Under the pieces are notes generated by a model that worked only from the letters and a program-made list of their open reading frames with translations, was not told the DNA's origin and searched no databases. This document shows, in pieces, positions 1 to 9,310 of a stretch of 32,174 nucleotides of DNA. The stretch comes from Saprospiraceae bacterium (GTDB taxonomy: Bacteria > Bacteroidota > Bacteroidia > Chitinophagales > Saprospiraceae). The translations under genes were made by a program, and so were the position numbers. The DNA lies in NCBI GenBank assembly GCA_020629255.1, contig JAHDDR010000029.1, forward strand, positions 1 through 32,174, given 5' to 3'. Numbering within the stretch: the stretch's first letter is position 1; each line of letters starts with the position of its first letter.

Positions 1-603
1 CAATTCAGTATTTACGTGAAACTCTTGCACCAACTCACTACAATTCTCACTATTGGGCATAGAAATAGTTACTCTATACTTACCTTGAGCATCTACGGTA
101 ATAGGTGGAGGAGAATTTCCTCCATGAGACCATTCATAGGCATATTCTATTTCTGGGTTTGATATACTAAAATCAATTTCGCCCTCACCATCCTTGCAGA
201 TTGTGGGCATCACTATACTGTCTATTGTAATTTCTGGGGGGAGGATAACTAGGGTGTCGTAACTATAACTTATTGTTCCTGTTGGACTTGTAATTGTTAA
301 GCATAAAATATGAGTTCCTTCTTCTAAAAAACTGACATCATGTACTGTAAATTCTTTTTCACAGGTATTAAATAATATTTCATTATTTAAAGTCCATATG
401 CAAGAATACCCTGTGGTATCAATTGATGGGCCTCCTTTTCCAAATTCAAAATTTAATGAATCTGGTACTCCACAATAAGTTTGATTGGCTGGTTCAACAA
501 TATCTACACCAAGTTGACCAAGGAAGGATATGGGCGTACTTTGCCCCTTCCCCTCAAAAACCAATAAAAAAATGAATAATATGGATAAAATTGTGTGCTT
601 CAT
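1..603 (-). CDS. Secreted Ig/PKD-like domain protein, partial (C-terminus outside window)
   Basis: The frame is open from an ATG at 601-603 to the window edge: 201 codons without a stop. It begins with a clear signal peptide (MKHTILSILFIFLLVFEGKG), so the protein is exported. The visible part is Thr/Ser/Ile-rich with spaced Cys and reads as two Ig/PKD-like beta-sandwich modules, roughly residues 35-120 and 123-200. The second contains EWSHGGNSPP and ITVDAQGKYRVTI, phrases typical of gliding-motility and adhesin-like Bacteroidota proteins. I expect further repeats and a T9SS sorting domain beyond the window, but that is inference. It has its own well-formed promoter at 647-677 and is divergent from the gene at 778. 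Being extracellular is well supported; a specific function is not. Confidence 0.8.
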   Translation of the reverse strand, partial: MKHTILSILFIFLLVFEGKGQSTPISFLGQLGVDIVEPANQTYCGVPDSLNFEFGKGGPSIDTTGYSCIWTLNNEILFNTCEKEFTVHDVSFLEEGTHILCLTITSPTGTISYSYDTLVILPPEITIDSIVMPTICKDGEGEIDFSISNPEIEYAYEWSHGGNSPPPITVDAQGKYRVTISMPNSENCSELVQEFHVNTEL

Positions 604-646
604 AATGGTTCCATTAAAACTGGAATACATTTTGGATTTGTTAAAC

Positions 647-677
647 CAAAGATACGGGTAATTTTTCCCGCCACAAA
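647..677 (-). promoter_or_regulatory. Bacteroidota-type promoter (TTTG-N19-TATCTTTG)
   Basis: Read on the minus strand, TTTG (677-674) is followed after 19 bp by TATCTTTG (654-647). This fits the -33/-7 pattern TTTG/TAnnTTTG of the Bacteroidota primary sigma factor. Transcription would begin near 640, giving a leader of about 37 nt for the secreted protein starting at 603. Confidence 0.7.
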
Positions 678-777
678 GAACTATTTTTAAGGCTTGTCGG
701 AACTAAAAAACACTACATTCAAGCTGTCAAAAACATAAAAATCTAACAACCAGCAATTTATTTCAAATATTTTAAAA

Positions 778-2199
778 ATGTTGAAAAGTAAATCATATCT
801 CGCCTTTTTGAATATGAATGAAAAAGAACGGCAAGAGCTCTTATCCTTGCTCAATGTTCCCATGTTTAATCTGGATGAGCATTTGCTTTTATTGTTCGAA
901 TACTTCCTAGAAGCTACGCAGCCCAAGAAGGAAGAATGGTTTTCTAGCATCCTCCCCGATCAAACTTTTGATGATTTGTTTGTGAGGCGTCTTCTTTCTG
1001 AATTGAATAAGAAGATTGAACAATATTTTATTTGGAAACAATTGGAAAATCGGGAAGGCATAAAATCTTTGTTGTTGTTATCGGCTTATCGGGAACGCAG
1101 GTTATACCGGCATTTTGATGGTTTGAAAAGGCGGAAAACAAAACCCGATCTTTTCGAATATGCATCGGATTCTTTTTTTTATGAATATCAATATTTAGCC
1201 GAAGAAGATAAAAAAACGACTGAAATGGGATTGAGAATCCCTAAAACCAATACCGCCGAAAATTTATTACAACTCGATTTATTTTACATTACTGAAAAGC
1301 TTCGGTTCTTTTATGAAATAGATAATTCAAAGCATATTATTGAAACAGATGATTTGATCCATTTGAGAGATGAAACCATACAACTGGCCCAATCCCCTCC
1401 CTTTAATGAGTATGTCCAAATACAATTATATTTAAAAATTTTGGACACCCTGCCTCCTATATCCAGCGATGTTGCCTTTAAGGAATCCAAAGAGCTTTTC
1501 ATTAAAAATCTCTCCCTTTTCGGGGATAGGGAAAAAAGGTTTTTTTACCTTGCTCTAATAAATTTTTGGATCAGAAAAATCAACAAAGGTGTTCCTGATG
1601 CTCTAAGGCAATGTTTCCAATTGTACCAGGAAATGGAAAAGCAAGGATTATTGGTACAAGGAGAGCATATTACTCCCTGGTCGTATAAAAATATTATCAC
1701 TGCTGCCTTGTTGTTAAACGAAGTTAATTGGGCTCAGCGATTCATCACAAAATATAAAGACGCATTAAGGGAAGAACATCGTACAGATGCTTTTTATTTC
1801 AATAGTGCCAAGCTCAATTTTGCTTTGAAAAAGTATGGAAAAGTTTTAAGTAATTTACAAAAAGTAGAACATGAAGATATCTTCTATGGTTTAGACTCCA
1901 GAATTCTTTTGATGAAATCATATTATTATACTCATGAAATTGAAGCATTACTGAGTCTAACTGATAGCTTTCGAATTTACTTAAAGAGAAAGAGAAAAAT
2001 ACCTGATGAACGAAAAAAGAGATATTTGACATTAATTCGCTTTATCAGAAATTATTTCCACACCAACCCAAGAGATTTGGCAAGGTTTAAACGGTTAAAA
2101 AAGAATATAGCAGCCTCGCCAAAATTTATAGAAAAAAATTGGCTGACTGAAATCGTAGAAAAAAAAATAAAAGAAGTAGAAAAATTATATAATAAATAA
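778..2199 (+). CDS. Helical, TPR-like protein of unknown function
   Basis: A 473-residue protein starting at ATG 778. It has no signal peptide or membrane segment, so it should be cytoplasmic. It looks almost entirely alpha-helical. An N-terminal unit (about 10-75) has the pattern ERQELLSLLNVPMFN followed by LLLLFEYFL. From about residue 190 to 430 paired amphipathic helices resemble degenerate TPRs (for example YFNSAKLNFALKKYGKVL). The C-terminal 60 residues are very Lys/Arg-rich. I have the impression of similar proteins in Saprospiria-type genomes but cannot assign a family name or function. It is a single-gene unit: the upstream gene diverges and the downstream gene converges 9 bp after its stop. 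No good promoter element was seen upstream. The real-gene call rests on length and compositional regularity. Confidence 0.85.
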   Translation: MLKSKSYLAFLNMNEKERQELLSLLNVPMFNLDEHLLLLFEYFLEATQPKKEEWFSSILPDQTFDDLFVRRLLSELNKKIEQYFIWKQLENREGIKSLLLLSAYRERRLYRHFDGLKRRKTKPDLFEYASDSFFYEYQYLAEEDKKTTEMGLRIPKTNTAENLLQLDLFYITEKLRFFYEIDNSKHIIETDDLIHLRDETIQLAQSPPFNEYVQIQLYLKILDTLPPISSDVAFKESKELFIKNLSLFGDREKRFFYLALINFWIRKINKGVPDALRQCFQLYQEMEKQGLLVQGEHITPWSYKNIITAALLLNEVNWAQRFITKYKDALREEHRTDAFYFNSAKLNFALKKYGKVLSNLQKVEHEDIFYGLDSRILLMKSYYYTHEIEALLSLTDSFRIYLKRKRKIPDERKKRYLTLIRFIRNYFHTNPRDLARFKRLKKNIAASPKFIEKNWLTEIVEKKIKEVEKLYNK

Positions 2200-2200
2200 A

Positions 2201-2219
2201 ATAGCTATTTAAAAGCTAT
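2201..2219. terminator. Small hairpin between convergent genes
   Basis: ATAGCT (2201-2206) and AGCTAT (2214-2219) form a 6-bp stem with a 7-nt A/T loop, between the stops of the genes ending at 2199 and 2209. It overlaps the last codons of the minus gene. The stem is short and has no clear T tract, so a terminator role is only suggested by position. Confidence 0.3.
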
Positions 2220-2961
2220 GCCGCTTTACATTTTTATGTGAGATATTATGTGCCACCAAATCAATTATAATTTTAAGCGCTACTAACAATATTAACAAAG
2301 GCATCGGACTATTAAATAGGAGTACGAACATCGCTCCCAAAATCACGACAAATTGTTGAATGAAAATGCGGACATAAGGCTTGAACATTTGGATACCCGG
2401 ATTGGTGTGAATATATTCTTCTCCTTTATAAAAATTCATGTACAAGGAAAAAGCATGACTAAAAATAATTCCTAAAATTCCTAAAAATAAATAATCGGTA
2501 TTTTCTTGGATGAATTTTAATGTGCCGAATAAATCCATGTTTCCGCTGCTAGGAGAAATCACTCCCATAATTAAAAAGAATTGTACGAAAATGAAAAAAT
2601 TATAATGGAATAAAAAAAATACACTAATGAATGTTTTCCCTGCTGTTCCTAAATCATTTTTGGTTGAATTAAAATCTGTTTGATTTTCCGCCTTATTCTT
2701 TTTTCCTTGTTCATGTGCCCATTCGAAAAAAGGTCCCATCGCCTTGGCGGCTTCCTCATCATTTTCGGGTGGTTTCCCTTGGCACATATTTATTTTAATT
2801 ACATTAAAAAAGCCAATAATAATGGTTTCCAGCCAATAAAAAATCACGACATCCAAAACCTTCCAACCATACAGTATTACTCCGAAAATAGGAATAAGAT
2901 TTGCCAATACTAAAGTGACACTTGTTTCGGGTGCATATGTTTTCCTTGGTAATAATCCCAT
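2209..2961 (-). CDS. DUF6498 integral membrane protein
   Basis: A 250-residue membrane protein with about six hydrophobic segments (roughly 15-32, 36-55, 112-135, 157-175, 200-218 and 220-238). A soluble acidic/Lys-rich loop at about 62-108 separates the first pair from the rest. The signature YWLETIIIGFFNVIKI (about 42-57) and FHYNFFIFVQ (about 118-127) match my memory of the DUF6498 family, which has no known function. It starts 41 bp after the stop of atoE on the same strand, so it is probably co-transcribed with the fatty acid transporter. No separate promoter was seen in the 41-bp gap. A link to short-chain fatty acid uptake is possible only by context. Confidence 0.8.
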   Translation of the reverse strand: MGLLPRKTYAPETSVTLVLANLIPIFGVILYGWKVLDVVIFYWLETIIIGFFNVIKINMCQGKPPENDEEAAKAMGPFFEWAHEQGKKNKAENQTDFNSTKNDLGTAGKTFISVFFLFHYNFFIFVQFFLIMGVISPSSGNMDLFGTLKFIQENTDYLFLGILGIIFSHAFSLYMNFYKGEEYIHTNPGIQMFKPYVRIFIQQFVVILGAMFVLLFNSPMPLLILLVALKIIIDLVAHNISHKNVKRHSF

Positions 2962-3002
2962 GCTATTTCATTTGATTTTCAAAAAATATTCAACCATTAA
3001 AA

Positions 3003-4427
3003 TTATCCGGCTCCCATTAATAACAAACCTCCACCAAAAGTAATGAGTGCTATTAATAAAATGACAAAAGTGTAACCCATTATTTTCCGCATATCCAAAT
3101 TAGCAATCGCCAACAAGGGAATCGTCCAAAAAGGTTGTATCATATTGGTCCATTGATCACCATAGGCAACGCCCATTACAATAACAGAAGGATCTGTTCC
3201 TAATTTATTTGCAGCATCTATAAAAATAGGTCCCTGCACGACCCATTGTCCTCCGCCCGAAGGAACAAACATATTTACAATTCCACTAGAAATAAATGCC
3301 CAAAAAGAAAGGGTATCTGCCGTAGCAATTTGTGTAAATGCATCCGACATAATTTGCACCAATCCTGCGTCTTTTATCAAGCCCATAATGCCTGCATAAA
3401 ATGGGTATTGCAATAAAATAGGTCCTAGCAATTTACTCGCATTACTTACTAATTCCACATAATGTTTGGGAGAACGAGCCAACAACATCCCCAAAGCCAA
3501 AAATGTCCAATTTACAATATTTAAATTCAGGTTGAAGCCTTTTTGGTAAAACCAAAATCCTAAATAAAACACCACCAATAATCCAAAAATTAAAATAAGA
3601 ATTCGGCTATTATCAAAAGCATCACCTATTGTATTTTTAATGGGATGACCTATTCGTGCTTCGGTTGTACCGGCTGCTTCCAAAGTAATTTCATCGTCGG
3701 ATGATTGTATCTCTTTTTTTATTTCTTCTTTTTTTTCTATTGCAGATTCTAATGTTTCTGCTTTCAAGGAAATGACTTCTTTTTCATCTGGGTGCATTAA
3801 GGGGCATATCACAGAAATGGCGATTAAAGTGATGGCAGCAATTGCCATATTCCAAGGCGTAAAAATAGTTTCGGTGACCGATAACACCCCCATCGATTCT
3901 TCTAGAATATGTCCGGGGGTCGCTACAAAAAGAGCGGAGCTACTAGAATAACCCATATGCCAAATCACAAAACCGGCATAGGCGCTTGCCACCAATAATG
4001 GATAATGGATTTTCATCCCTTTTTTGTCTCCTTCTATGGCTACCTGCCTGGCAATTAACGCTCCCACGACCAAACCCAAAGACCAAGCAAATAAATTGGC
4101 CAATCCTGAAATCAAAGTCACTAAAAAATAGGCTTGGAATTCTGTTTTGGGCAAGCGAGCCAAGCGGGACAACCCCTTTTGCACAACATCGGTATGTGCT
4201 AGCGCATGTGCGGTTATCAAGGTGATGCTGATTTGTGCCATGAAGCTCAACAATGCCGACAATCCCCCACCCCATGCTTCTACAGCTCCAATGGCTGTCG
4301 TATCTGTCAGACCTAATGCCAAGAAAAAAGTGAATAAGGTCAAAAGAATAACAAACACAAATGGATCGGGATAATATTTTTCGACAATGGTGACAAAAGG
4401 ATTGGATAATTTCTGAAATATTTTCAT
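3003..4427 (-). CDS. atoE: Short-chain fatty acid transporter, AtoE family
   Basis: A 474-residue inner-membrane permease with about 11 hydrophobic segments, the usual AtoE length. Family hallmarks are the N-terminal FVTIVEKYYPDPFVFVILLT region, SSSSALFVATPGH (about 161-173), PSGGGQWVVQGP (389-400) and AYGDQWTNMIQPFW (about 417-430). Members move acetoacetate, butyrate and similar short-chain acids. The central loop (about 212-262) is unusually Glu/Lys-rich. The start is ATG 4425-4427. A possible promoter lies just upstream: AATCTTTG at 4466-4459 (one base off TAnnTTTG), with TTTG at 4494-4491 but a long 24-bp spacer. The DUF6498 gene follows 41 bp downstream. No thiolase or CoA-transferase genes are beside it, so the substrate is not set by context. 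Confidence 0.92.
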   Translation of the reverse strand: MKIFQKLSNPFVTIVEKYYPDPFVFVILLTLFTFFLALGLTDTTAIGAVEAWGGGLSALLSFMAQISITLITAHALAHTDVVQKGLSRLARLPKTEFQAYFLVTLISGLANLFAWSLGLVVGALIARQVAIEGDKKGMKIHYPLLVASAYAGFVIWHMGYSSSSALFVATPGHILEESMGVLSVTETIFTPWNMAIAAITLIAISVICPLMHPDEKEVISLKAETLESAIEKKEEIKKEIQSSDDEITLEAAGTTEARIGHPIKNTIGDAFDNSRILILIFGLLVVFYLGFWFYQKGFNLNLNIVNWTFLALGMLLARSPKHYVELVSNASKLLGPILLQYPFYAGIMGLIKDAGLVQIMSDAFTQIATADTLSFWAFISSGIVNMFVPSGGGQWVVQGPIFIDAANKLGTDPSVIVMGVAYGDQWTNMIQPFWTIPLLAIANLDMRKIMGYTFVILLIALITFGGGLLLMGAG

Positions 4428-4554
4428 TTCGTTTTGCTATTGATTCTCCGAATATAAGCAAAGATTTAAAACATATGAACCATAGATAATCAAACAGCCC
4501 TTTCTGAATTTCCTTTTTTAGAAACATTTAAATTGTGAAAGGTATATTGTATAT

Positions 4555-4566
4555 TAGGAATTCCTA
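4555..4566. promoter_or_regulatory. Perfect 12-bp palindrome upstream of secreted fibre gene
   Basis: TAGGAATTCCTA is a perfect palindrome ending 31 bp before the ATG at 4598, in the divergent region shared with atoE. Its size and place suit an operator or a 5' UTR element. A chance occurrence in AT-rich DNA is also plausible. Confidence 0.25.
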
Positions 4567-4597
4567 CTATTCAAAAACCATTTAAAATTCTAAAACC

Positions 4598-6571
4598 ATG
4601 AAAAAAATAATTTTCTTTTTACTTACACTTTTTGCATCATTATCCCTTTTTTCCCAAGAATTGGATGTGGATGATCGTGTAACCATCACCCAAAACATCA
4701 GACCCTATATTGGGGTCTTTGCTTTCGGTTATCAAGGTTCCAGTAATCCGGGTTATCCTCAATTTCAGCTCAACAACTATGGAGGCACGCCTGGAGCCGC
4801 CACCGCTACATCAGACAATTCCATCCTCGGCACCTTTGCATTTTCCGGACATAATGGTACTGCTAAAAAAACTGTCGGTGTATTTAGAGTGAAATCCATG
4901 ACCGATTTCAGCAATACCCTTTCTTCTAGAATGGATTTCCTTCTGGGTCCCAATAGAGAGCAGCGGATGACTATCCTCGGCGACAATGGTTTTGTAGGCA
5001 TTGGAACAGAATCTCCGGAGACCCAATTACATATTTCCTCTGGACAAGCAACAAATGCTGTAGCATCCAGCAGCTTAGTGGATGTCGTTATTGAGGACGA
5101 GGACTGGAGTTATTTGGAGTTCAAAGGAGGAGAATTTGGAGGAACCAGTTTCAATGATGAAGGTCAAAGTATTTATGCTGGTACCATATATGATTATTTT
5201 TCAAACAAACTATACTTTAAAACTGGAGGGGTATCTGAAAGAATGCTCATCGACTCCGATGGCCAAGTAGGTATTGGGCTAAGTTCTCCTACGGAAAAAC
5301 TAGATGTCAATGGTAATGTCCGATTTAGAAATAATTTGCGAGTGGACGACAGACTTGTCGTGAATGATGACGGAACGAACTCTAGCTTGGGTAGAGTTTT
5401 ATTTGTTCGTGATTATCTTAGTACTACTGCTGCTTACATTAAAAATCCAGGTTCCATTGGTGCTTCGCTTACAAACGGTACAGCGCTATTAGTAGAAGGT
5501 AGCCAATTTGGTATTGATATTATAATGAATGAAAGTGATGCAGATGGAGATATGCATGCTATAAGAACCGATAACTTTACGAATACAGCGGCAGTAGGGC
5601 TATTGGGTAACCATTATGGCATTAAGGCTTATGCTTCTGGTAAACGAAACAGCGCATCATATGGCAACTTTTCTATTTTTGGAGAAGAAGGGCAAACGGC
5701 TGGTAACGGAACTAACTGGGCGGGTTATTTTTCTGGAGATGTTCGGATAACCGGTACACTGGACAACACTTCTGATAGAAAATTAAAAAAGGACATCAAG
5801 GAATTAGAGGGCGCTTTGGATATTATTCAGAAATTAAAACCCATGACTTATCTTTTCCGAACGGATGAATATCCCAATATTCATTTGGATGAACGGCCAC
5901 AAGTTGGCTTTATAGCACAGGATATGGAAAAGGTGCTGCCGAATTTGGTGCGTTCCGCCTATCATCCTGAGCATAAGAAAAGGGAAAACGATGACAGAGA
6001 ATCTTCTCCTGCCGTGGAGATCAAATCCATTAACTATACAGGTGTCATTCCTGTTCTAGCTCAAGGCATTAAAGAATTAGATGATAAACACAATGCTAAA
6101 AATGCTGAAATCGAAGCTGTAAAAGCCGAAAATGAAAAACTGAAAATGAAAAATGAGGAACTTGAGCAGAAATTGGATGAAATGAGTAATATCCTTACTG
6201 AAGTCAAGGAACAATTCTCAAAATATGAGGAAGGTTTGAAAGCCTATGGTTTAGAAAACACTAACACTCCTCAAAAAGAACGGCATATTGTATTAAATGG
6301 TGATGGAAGCACCCCGATTCTAGGACAAAACGCCCCTAACCCCTTTAATCAAAAAACTCTTATCAATTATTATTTACCCGACAATACCTCTTCTGCTCGT
6401 ATGGTATTTTCCGATATCAATGGTAAAACATTGAAAACGGTTGATATATCTGGCCACGGATTTGGACGATTAAGTTTAAAAGCCGGTGAATTAATTGCAG
6501 GCACTTACATTTATACATTGTTTGTAAATGGCAATAAGATAGCCAGTAAACAAATGGTTTTAGTAGAATAG
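4598..6571 (+). CDS. Secreted tail-fibre-like protein: S74 chaperone domain, coiled coil, T9SS sorting domain
   Basis: A 657-residue exported protein. Residues 1-20 are a signal peptide ending near SLFSQ. The middle carries phage tail-fibre-like repeats, VGIGTESPETQLHIS (about 133-147) and VGIGLSSPTEKLDV (about 224-237), typical of trimeric beta-rich fibres. Residues 391-480 form a peptidase S74 intramolecular chaperone domain, with TSDRKLKKDI at 391-400 and QVGFIAQDMEKVLPNLV at 435-451. In this family the Ser of that motif (here S392), with a nearby Lys, performs self-cleavage. A Lys/Glu-rich coiled coil follows (about 493-545), then a T9SS type A sorting domain (about 570-657, beginning GQNAPNPFNQKTLINYYLP and ending KQMVLVE). 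It ends in a strong hairpin shared with the convergent gene. The family call is firm; what the fibre binds is unknown. Confidence 0.9.
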   Translation: MKKIIFFLLTLFASLSLFSQELDVDDRVTITQNIRPYIGVFAFGYQGSSNPGYPQFQLNNYGGTPGAATATSDNSILGTFAFSGHNGTAKKTVGVFRVKSMTDFSNTLSSRMDFLLGPNREQRMTILGDNGFVGIGTESPETQLHISSGQATNAVASSSLVDVVIEDEDWSYLEFKGGEFGGTSFNDEGQSIYAGTIYDYFSNKLYFKTGGVSERMLIDSDGQVGIGLSSPTEKLDVNGNVRFRNNLRVDDRLVVNDDGTNSSLGRVLFVRDYLSTTAAYIKNPGSIGASLTNGTALLVEGSQFGIDIIMNESDADGDMHAIRTDNFTNTAAVGLLGNHYGIKAYASGKRNSASYGNFSIFGEEGQTAGNGTNWAGYFSGDVRITGTLDNTSDRKLKKDIKELEGALDIIQKLKPMTYLFRTDEYPNIHLDERPQVGFIAQDMEKVLPNLVRSAYHPEHKKRENDDRESSPAVEIKSINYTGVIPVLAQGIKELDDKHNAKNAEIEAVKAENEKLKMKNEELEQKLDEMSNILTEVKEQFSKYEEGLKAYGLENTNTPQKERHIVLNGDGSTPILGQNAPNPFNQKTLINYYLPDNTSSARMVFSDINGKTLKTVDISGHGFGRLSLKAGELIAGTYIYTLFVNGNKIASKQMVLVE

Positions 6572-6577
6572 TGATAT

Positions 6578-6618
6578 TTAAATTGCCAAAACAGTAAAAT
6601 ACTGTTTTGGCAATTTAA
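6578..6618. terminator. Strong hairpin terminator between two convergent T9SS cargo genes
   Basis: A perfect 19-bp stem (6578-6596 with 6600-6618) around an AAA loop starts 6 bp after the stop of the fibre gene. It lies between two convergent genes and would be read from both sides. The flanks are A/T-rich but lack a long T run. Confidence 0.7.
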
Positions 6619-6665
6619 TTTAATCTTGAAAAATTAATTTAAACAAATGATGTCTTATCTCAACA

Positions 6666-9242
6666 TTATTCTTTTTTCATAATTTTAAACAATTCCGAAA
6701 TACCATCTTCCGTTTTTATCTGAATAAAATAAATACCCGAACTTCCGTCTAATTCCAAGGACATTTTCTGTTGATTTTGGAATTGTGAATCTAACAATAA
6801 TTGTCCAGTTACGTTTGTAATTTCGATTTCTACTTCCTGATACATCCGATCCAATACTATTTGTATTTCTCCTGATGTAGGGTTCGGAAATACTTCGAAT
6901 TTTCTTTTTTCTTCTAGAACACTTATAATAGGCGTTGTTACATTTTGAATCCCATCATCCACGATATGACTTGTAGTGTTCGTTATGACCGGTGCATTAT
7001 AATCAAAATAAATACCTACGTTATTATTTAATTCTGTTCCATTTGGCAAATCGGGCAATTGATCTACATGAAACACCACAAAACCATGGCTCGCTACTTC
7101 ATTCGTCGTACTGTCTGGCAATAAAATATCATTGAAGGTCCACTCCAAAATTCTTTCTCCATAAATCTGGAAAGTATAAGGATGGCTCGATGCTCCCGAT
7201 TGTATGGAAAAAATATCAAAATCTTCCTCTAAGGTATCTCTTACCACCACCGTGAATGCCGTATCTGTTCCCGTATTTTGGAATCGGATTAAATATTCCA
7301 TTTGTTGGTTGGGCAATACGAAATGTTGATCGGTCACTCCTAAAGGAAATCCGGTTTTATCATTCGGATCGTAACTTCCCGTTACCACTCCACAAAAAAT
7401 ATCTACAACAGGATCGGCATCATCTTGAGGGAAAATATTAACCAAGTCGGGTGTCCAATTATTGGCATCACCACATAGCTCAACCGTTGCATTCGGGTGT
7501 GAATTTCCAGGATGCAACGGGTGTTGTTCCGTTTGTAAATGCCAGGTCTGTCCGGTGCCTTCAAAAACATACGTGATAGTTTCTCCTCCGACCAATTGTA
7601 TTGAATCGAATTCGAAAAATTCGCCATCAATATAAATGGTTACGGGAGACCAACAAAGCATGTCCCCTTCCCCAAATTCACCGGTATTGGTAATTTCAAA
7701 ATAAATACTATCGTTCTGGCAATAGCCTTCTACGCTTAAACTCGATTTATCCCAGGGCAAAAGGCAAGGCTCTACGTTGGGATTGGGCGGTGTGGGAATG
7801 GTATCGAACACACACATTTCTTGGGGAAACATTTCAGCTTCCATACAAAGCGTTTGACTGAGCACTGCACTGCAATCCAAGGTAGTAGAAATATAAAAAT
7901 TCTCGCACATTCCAGGATTCAACGTACCCAAATCAAATTGATACATTTGATTTCCCAAATCAGTGTATGGCAACGAAGAGTTCGTTACAATAAGAAGTGG
8001 ATCCAATTCGATTTGTACATACGCATCTATCAAAACACCAGTAGCCGTATTGGCATTACATGCTTGCACATATATTTTTTGATCCGTGAAACAAGGCCGC
8101 ATAAATGGCATGTGGATGCTTACCTCCGGTTCGCTACAAGGTTCGGTAGAAATTAATCCTAAACTCGGAGCAATCGTGACACTATCCGGATGAATGACTT
8201 CGAAAGTTTGGCTGGGAGGGCAAGTGGATTCCCACGGGCCAGAATCATCGACGGTCAATGTATAAATTCCCGCCGGAAGGTTGCTCAACGACCACGCACC
8301 ATTATGATTGGTTTGGACAATAATATTACCCGGTTGTATGATCCCCAACCGATTGGCAATTCCTATTTCATCATTATCTTTAATACAATCTGCATTGATA
8401 TCGTTATAAATAAATCCTCCTGCACCATCGCAAATTTCGGGTAGGACTTGTGCGATCCAACCCGGATTCACAATGGAAAAATCAGAATTAAATATTACAG
8501 ACAAACAGCCTGTTGAATTGGTCGCAGTAATCACAGAGTCTATATCTATTCCTGTATAAGACCCTATTTGGTTCTCAAAATTATCACTATCGAAAACGAT
8601 GAGATCATCAAAGCCAGTTTCAAGATCGAACTCCGAAAAAACTAAAGAAACCGGAATATTAGGTTTTTGGGGACAAATTATGTAATGCCTTTTTTCATCA
8701 TCCATATAATCTCCGTTTTCTCCTCCCGAATCGGTAAATGTGTCGCCACAGGTCAAATATTCTATTTCCAAGGGAGGTATCGTGTCCGTAAATATTATAT
8801 TGCTGCTTGCACAAGATCCCGGATAATAGTCGTTTAATCCTTCAATGGAAATTTCCATATTAGAGGGATCACTTTCTACTGTAAAGAAAAGGGTTCTACA
8901 TGGCTGGCCATTACCTGGTTCAGCAAACATATTGGAAGGAGCACTCCCTCCACTATATTCATAGATTAGCGATAAGCTGTCTGGGCTAATTGCCGGGTAT
9001 GCTGTAGCGGAAGCAATAGAAATACTGGGTGTATTTGCCTCAAGAATCTTAATATCCTCCTGTAAAGAGATCGTGAATCCATCTATAGAACCTCCTTGCC
9101 CAAAGCAGACTTGAAAATCGAGGAGAAAGTCGCCATTGAGCGTAATAACCGGTGATATGATTTCGACAGATCCCGTATCATCACAAGCATACGAACTGAA
9201 ATAAATAAATGAAAATAGAAATGTAAAAACAATTGATTTCAT
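6666..9242 (-). CDS. Secreted CUB / DUF7619 protein with T9SS type A sorting domain
   Basis: An 858-residue exported protein with a signal peptide (about 1-19, ending at SSYAC). Domains in order: an N-terminal cohesin-like beta region (about 25-155); a CUB-like domain (about 163-272, with CGDTFTDSGG, FDLETGFDDLIVFDSD and GCLSVIFNSD); an SdrD B-like or carboxypeptidase-regulatory fold (about 274-332, GGFIYNDINADCIKDNDE to LPAGIYTLTVDDSG); conserved-repeat beta domains with paired Cys (about 370-610); a DUF7619 domain (about 622-760, SYDPNDKTGFP to YFDYNAPVITN); and a T9SS type A sorting domain (about 780-858, FEVFPNPTSGEIQI to GIYFIQIKTEDG). It should be a cell-surface or released adhesin-like protein; no catalytic residues were recognised. 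It stands alone, with a good promoter at 9311-9342 and a shared hairpin at its end. Confidence 0.88.
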   Translation of the reverse strand: MKSIVFTFLFSFIYFSSYACDDTGSVEIISPVITLNGDFLLDFQVCFGQGGSIDGFTISLQEDIKILEANTPSISIASATAYPAISPDSLSLIYEYSGGSAPSNMFAEPGNGQPCRTLFFTVESDPSNMEISIEGLNDYYPGSCASSNIIFTDTIPPLEIEYLTCGDTFTDSGGENGDYMDDEKRHYIICPQKPNIPVSLVFSEFDLETGFDDLIVFDSDNFENQIGSYTGIDIDSVITATNSTGCLSVIFNSDFSIVNPGWIAQVLPEICDGAGGFIYNDINADCIKDNDEIGIANRLGIIQPGNIIVQTNHNGAWSLSNLPAGIYTLTVDDSGPWESTCPPSQTFEVIHPDSVTIAPSLGLISTEPCSEPEVSIHMPFMRPCFTDQKIYVQACNANTATGVLIDAYVQIELDPLLIVTNSSLPYTDLGNQMYQFDLGTLNPGMCENFYISTTLDCSAVLSQTLCMEAEMFPQEMCVFDTIPTPPNPNVEPCLLPWDKSSLSVEGYCQNDSIYFEITNTGEFGEGDMLCWSPVTIYIDGEFFEFDSIQLVGGETITYVFEGTGQTWHLQTEQHPLHPGNSHPNATVELCGDANNWTPDLVNIFPQDDADPVVDIFCGVVTGSYDPNDKTGFPLGVTDQHFVLPNQQMEYLIRFQNTGTDTAFTVVVRDTLEEDFDIFSIQSGASSHPYTFQIYGERILEWTFNDILLPDSTTNEVASHGFVVFHVDQLPDLPNGTELNNNVGIYFDYNAPVITNTTSHIVDDGIQNVTTPIISVLEEKRKFEVFPNPTSGEIQIVLDRMYQEVEIEITNVTGQLLLDSQFQNQQKMSLELDGSSGIYFIQIKTEDGISELFKIMKKE

Positions 9243-9310
9243 GGTTTTGATTTTAAGCTTTTGAGAAATAATGGGTAATCGTTATTAGAATAAGGTGCTT
9301 TCTTGTTCTC

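Noticed and set aside
3943-4527. 194-codon minus-strand frame overlapping atoE
   Set aside because: It shadows atoE in another frame; the AtoE frame holds all conserved motifs.
4986-6571. Phage origin for the tail-fibre-like protein
   Set aside because: No phage structural or lysis genes are nearby, and the signal peptide and T9SS domain show that it is a cell-surface cargo.
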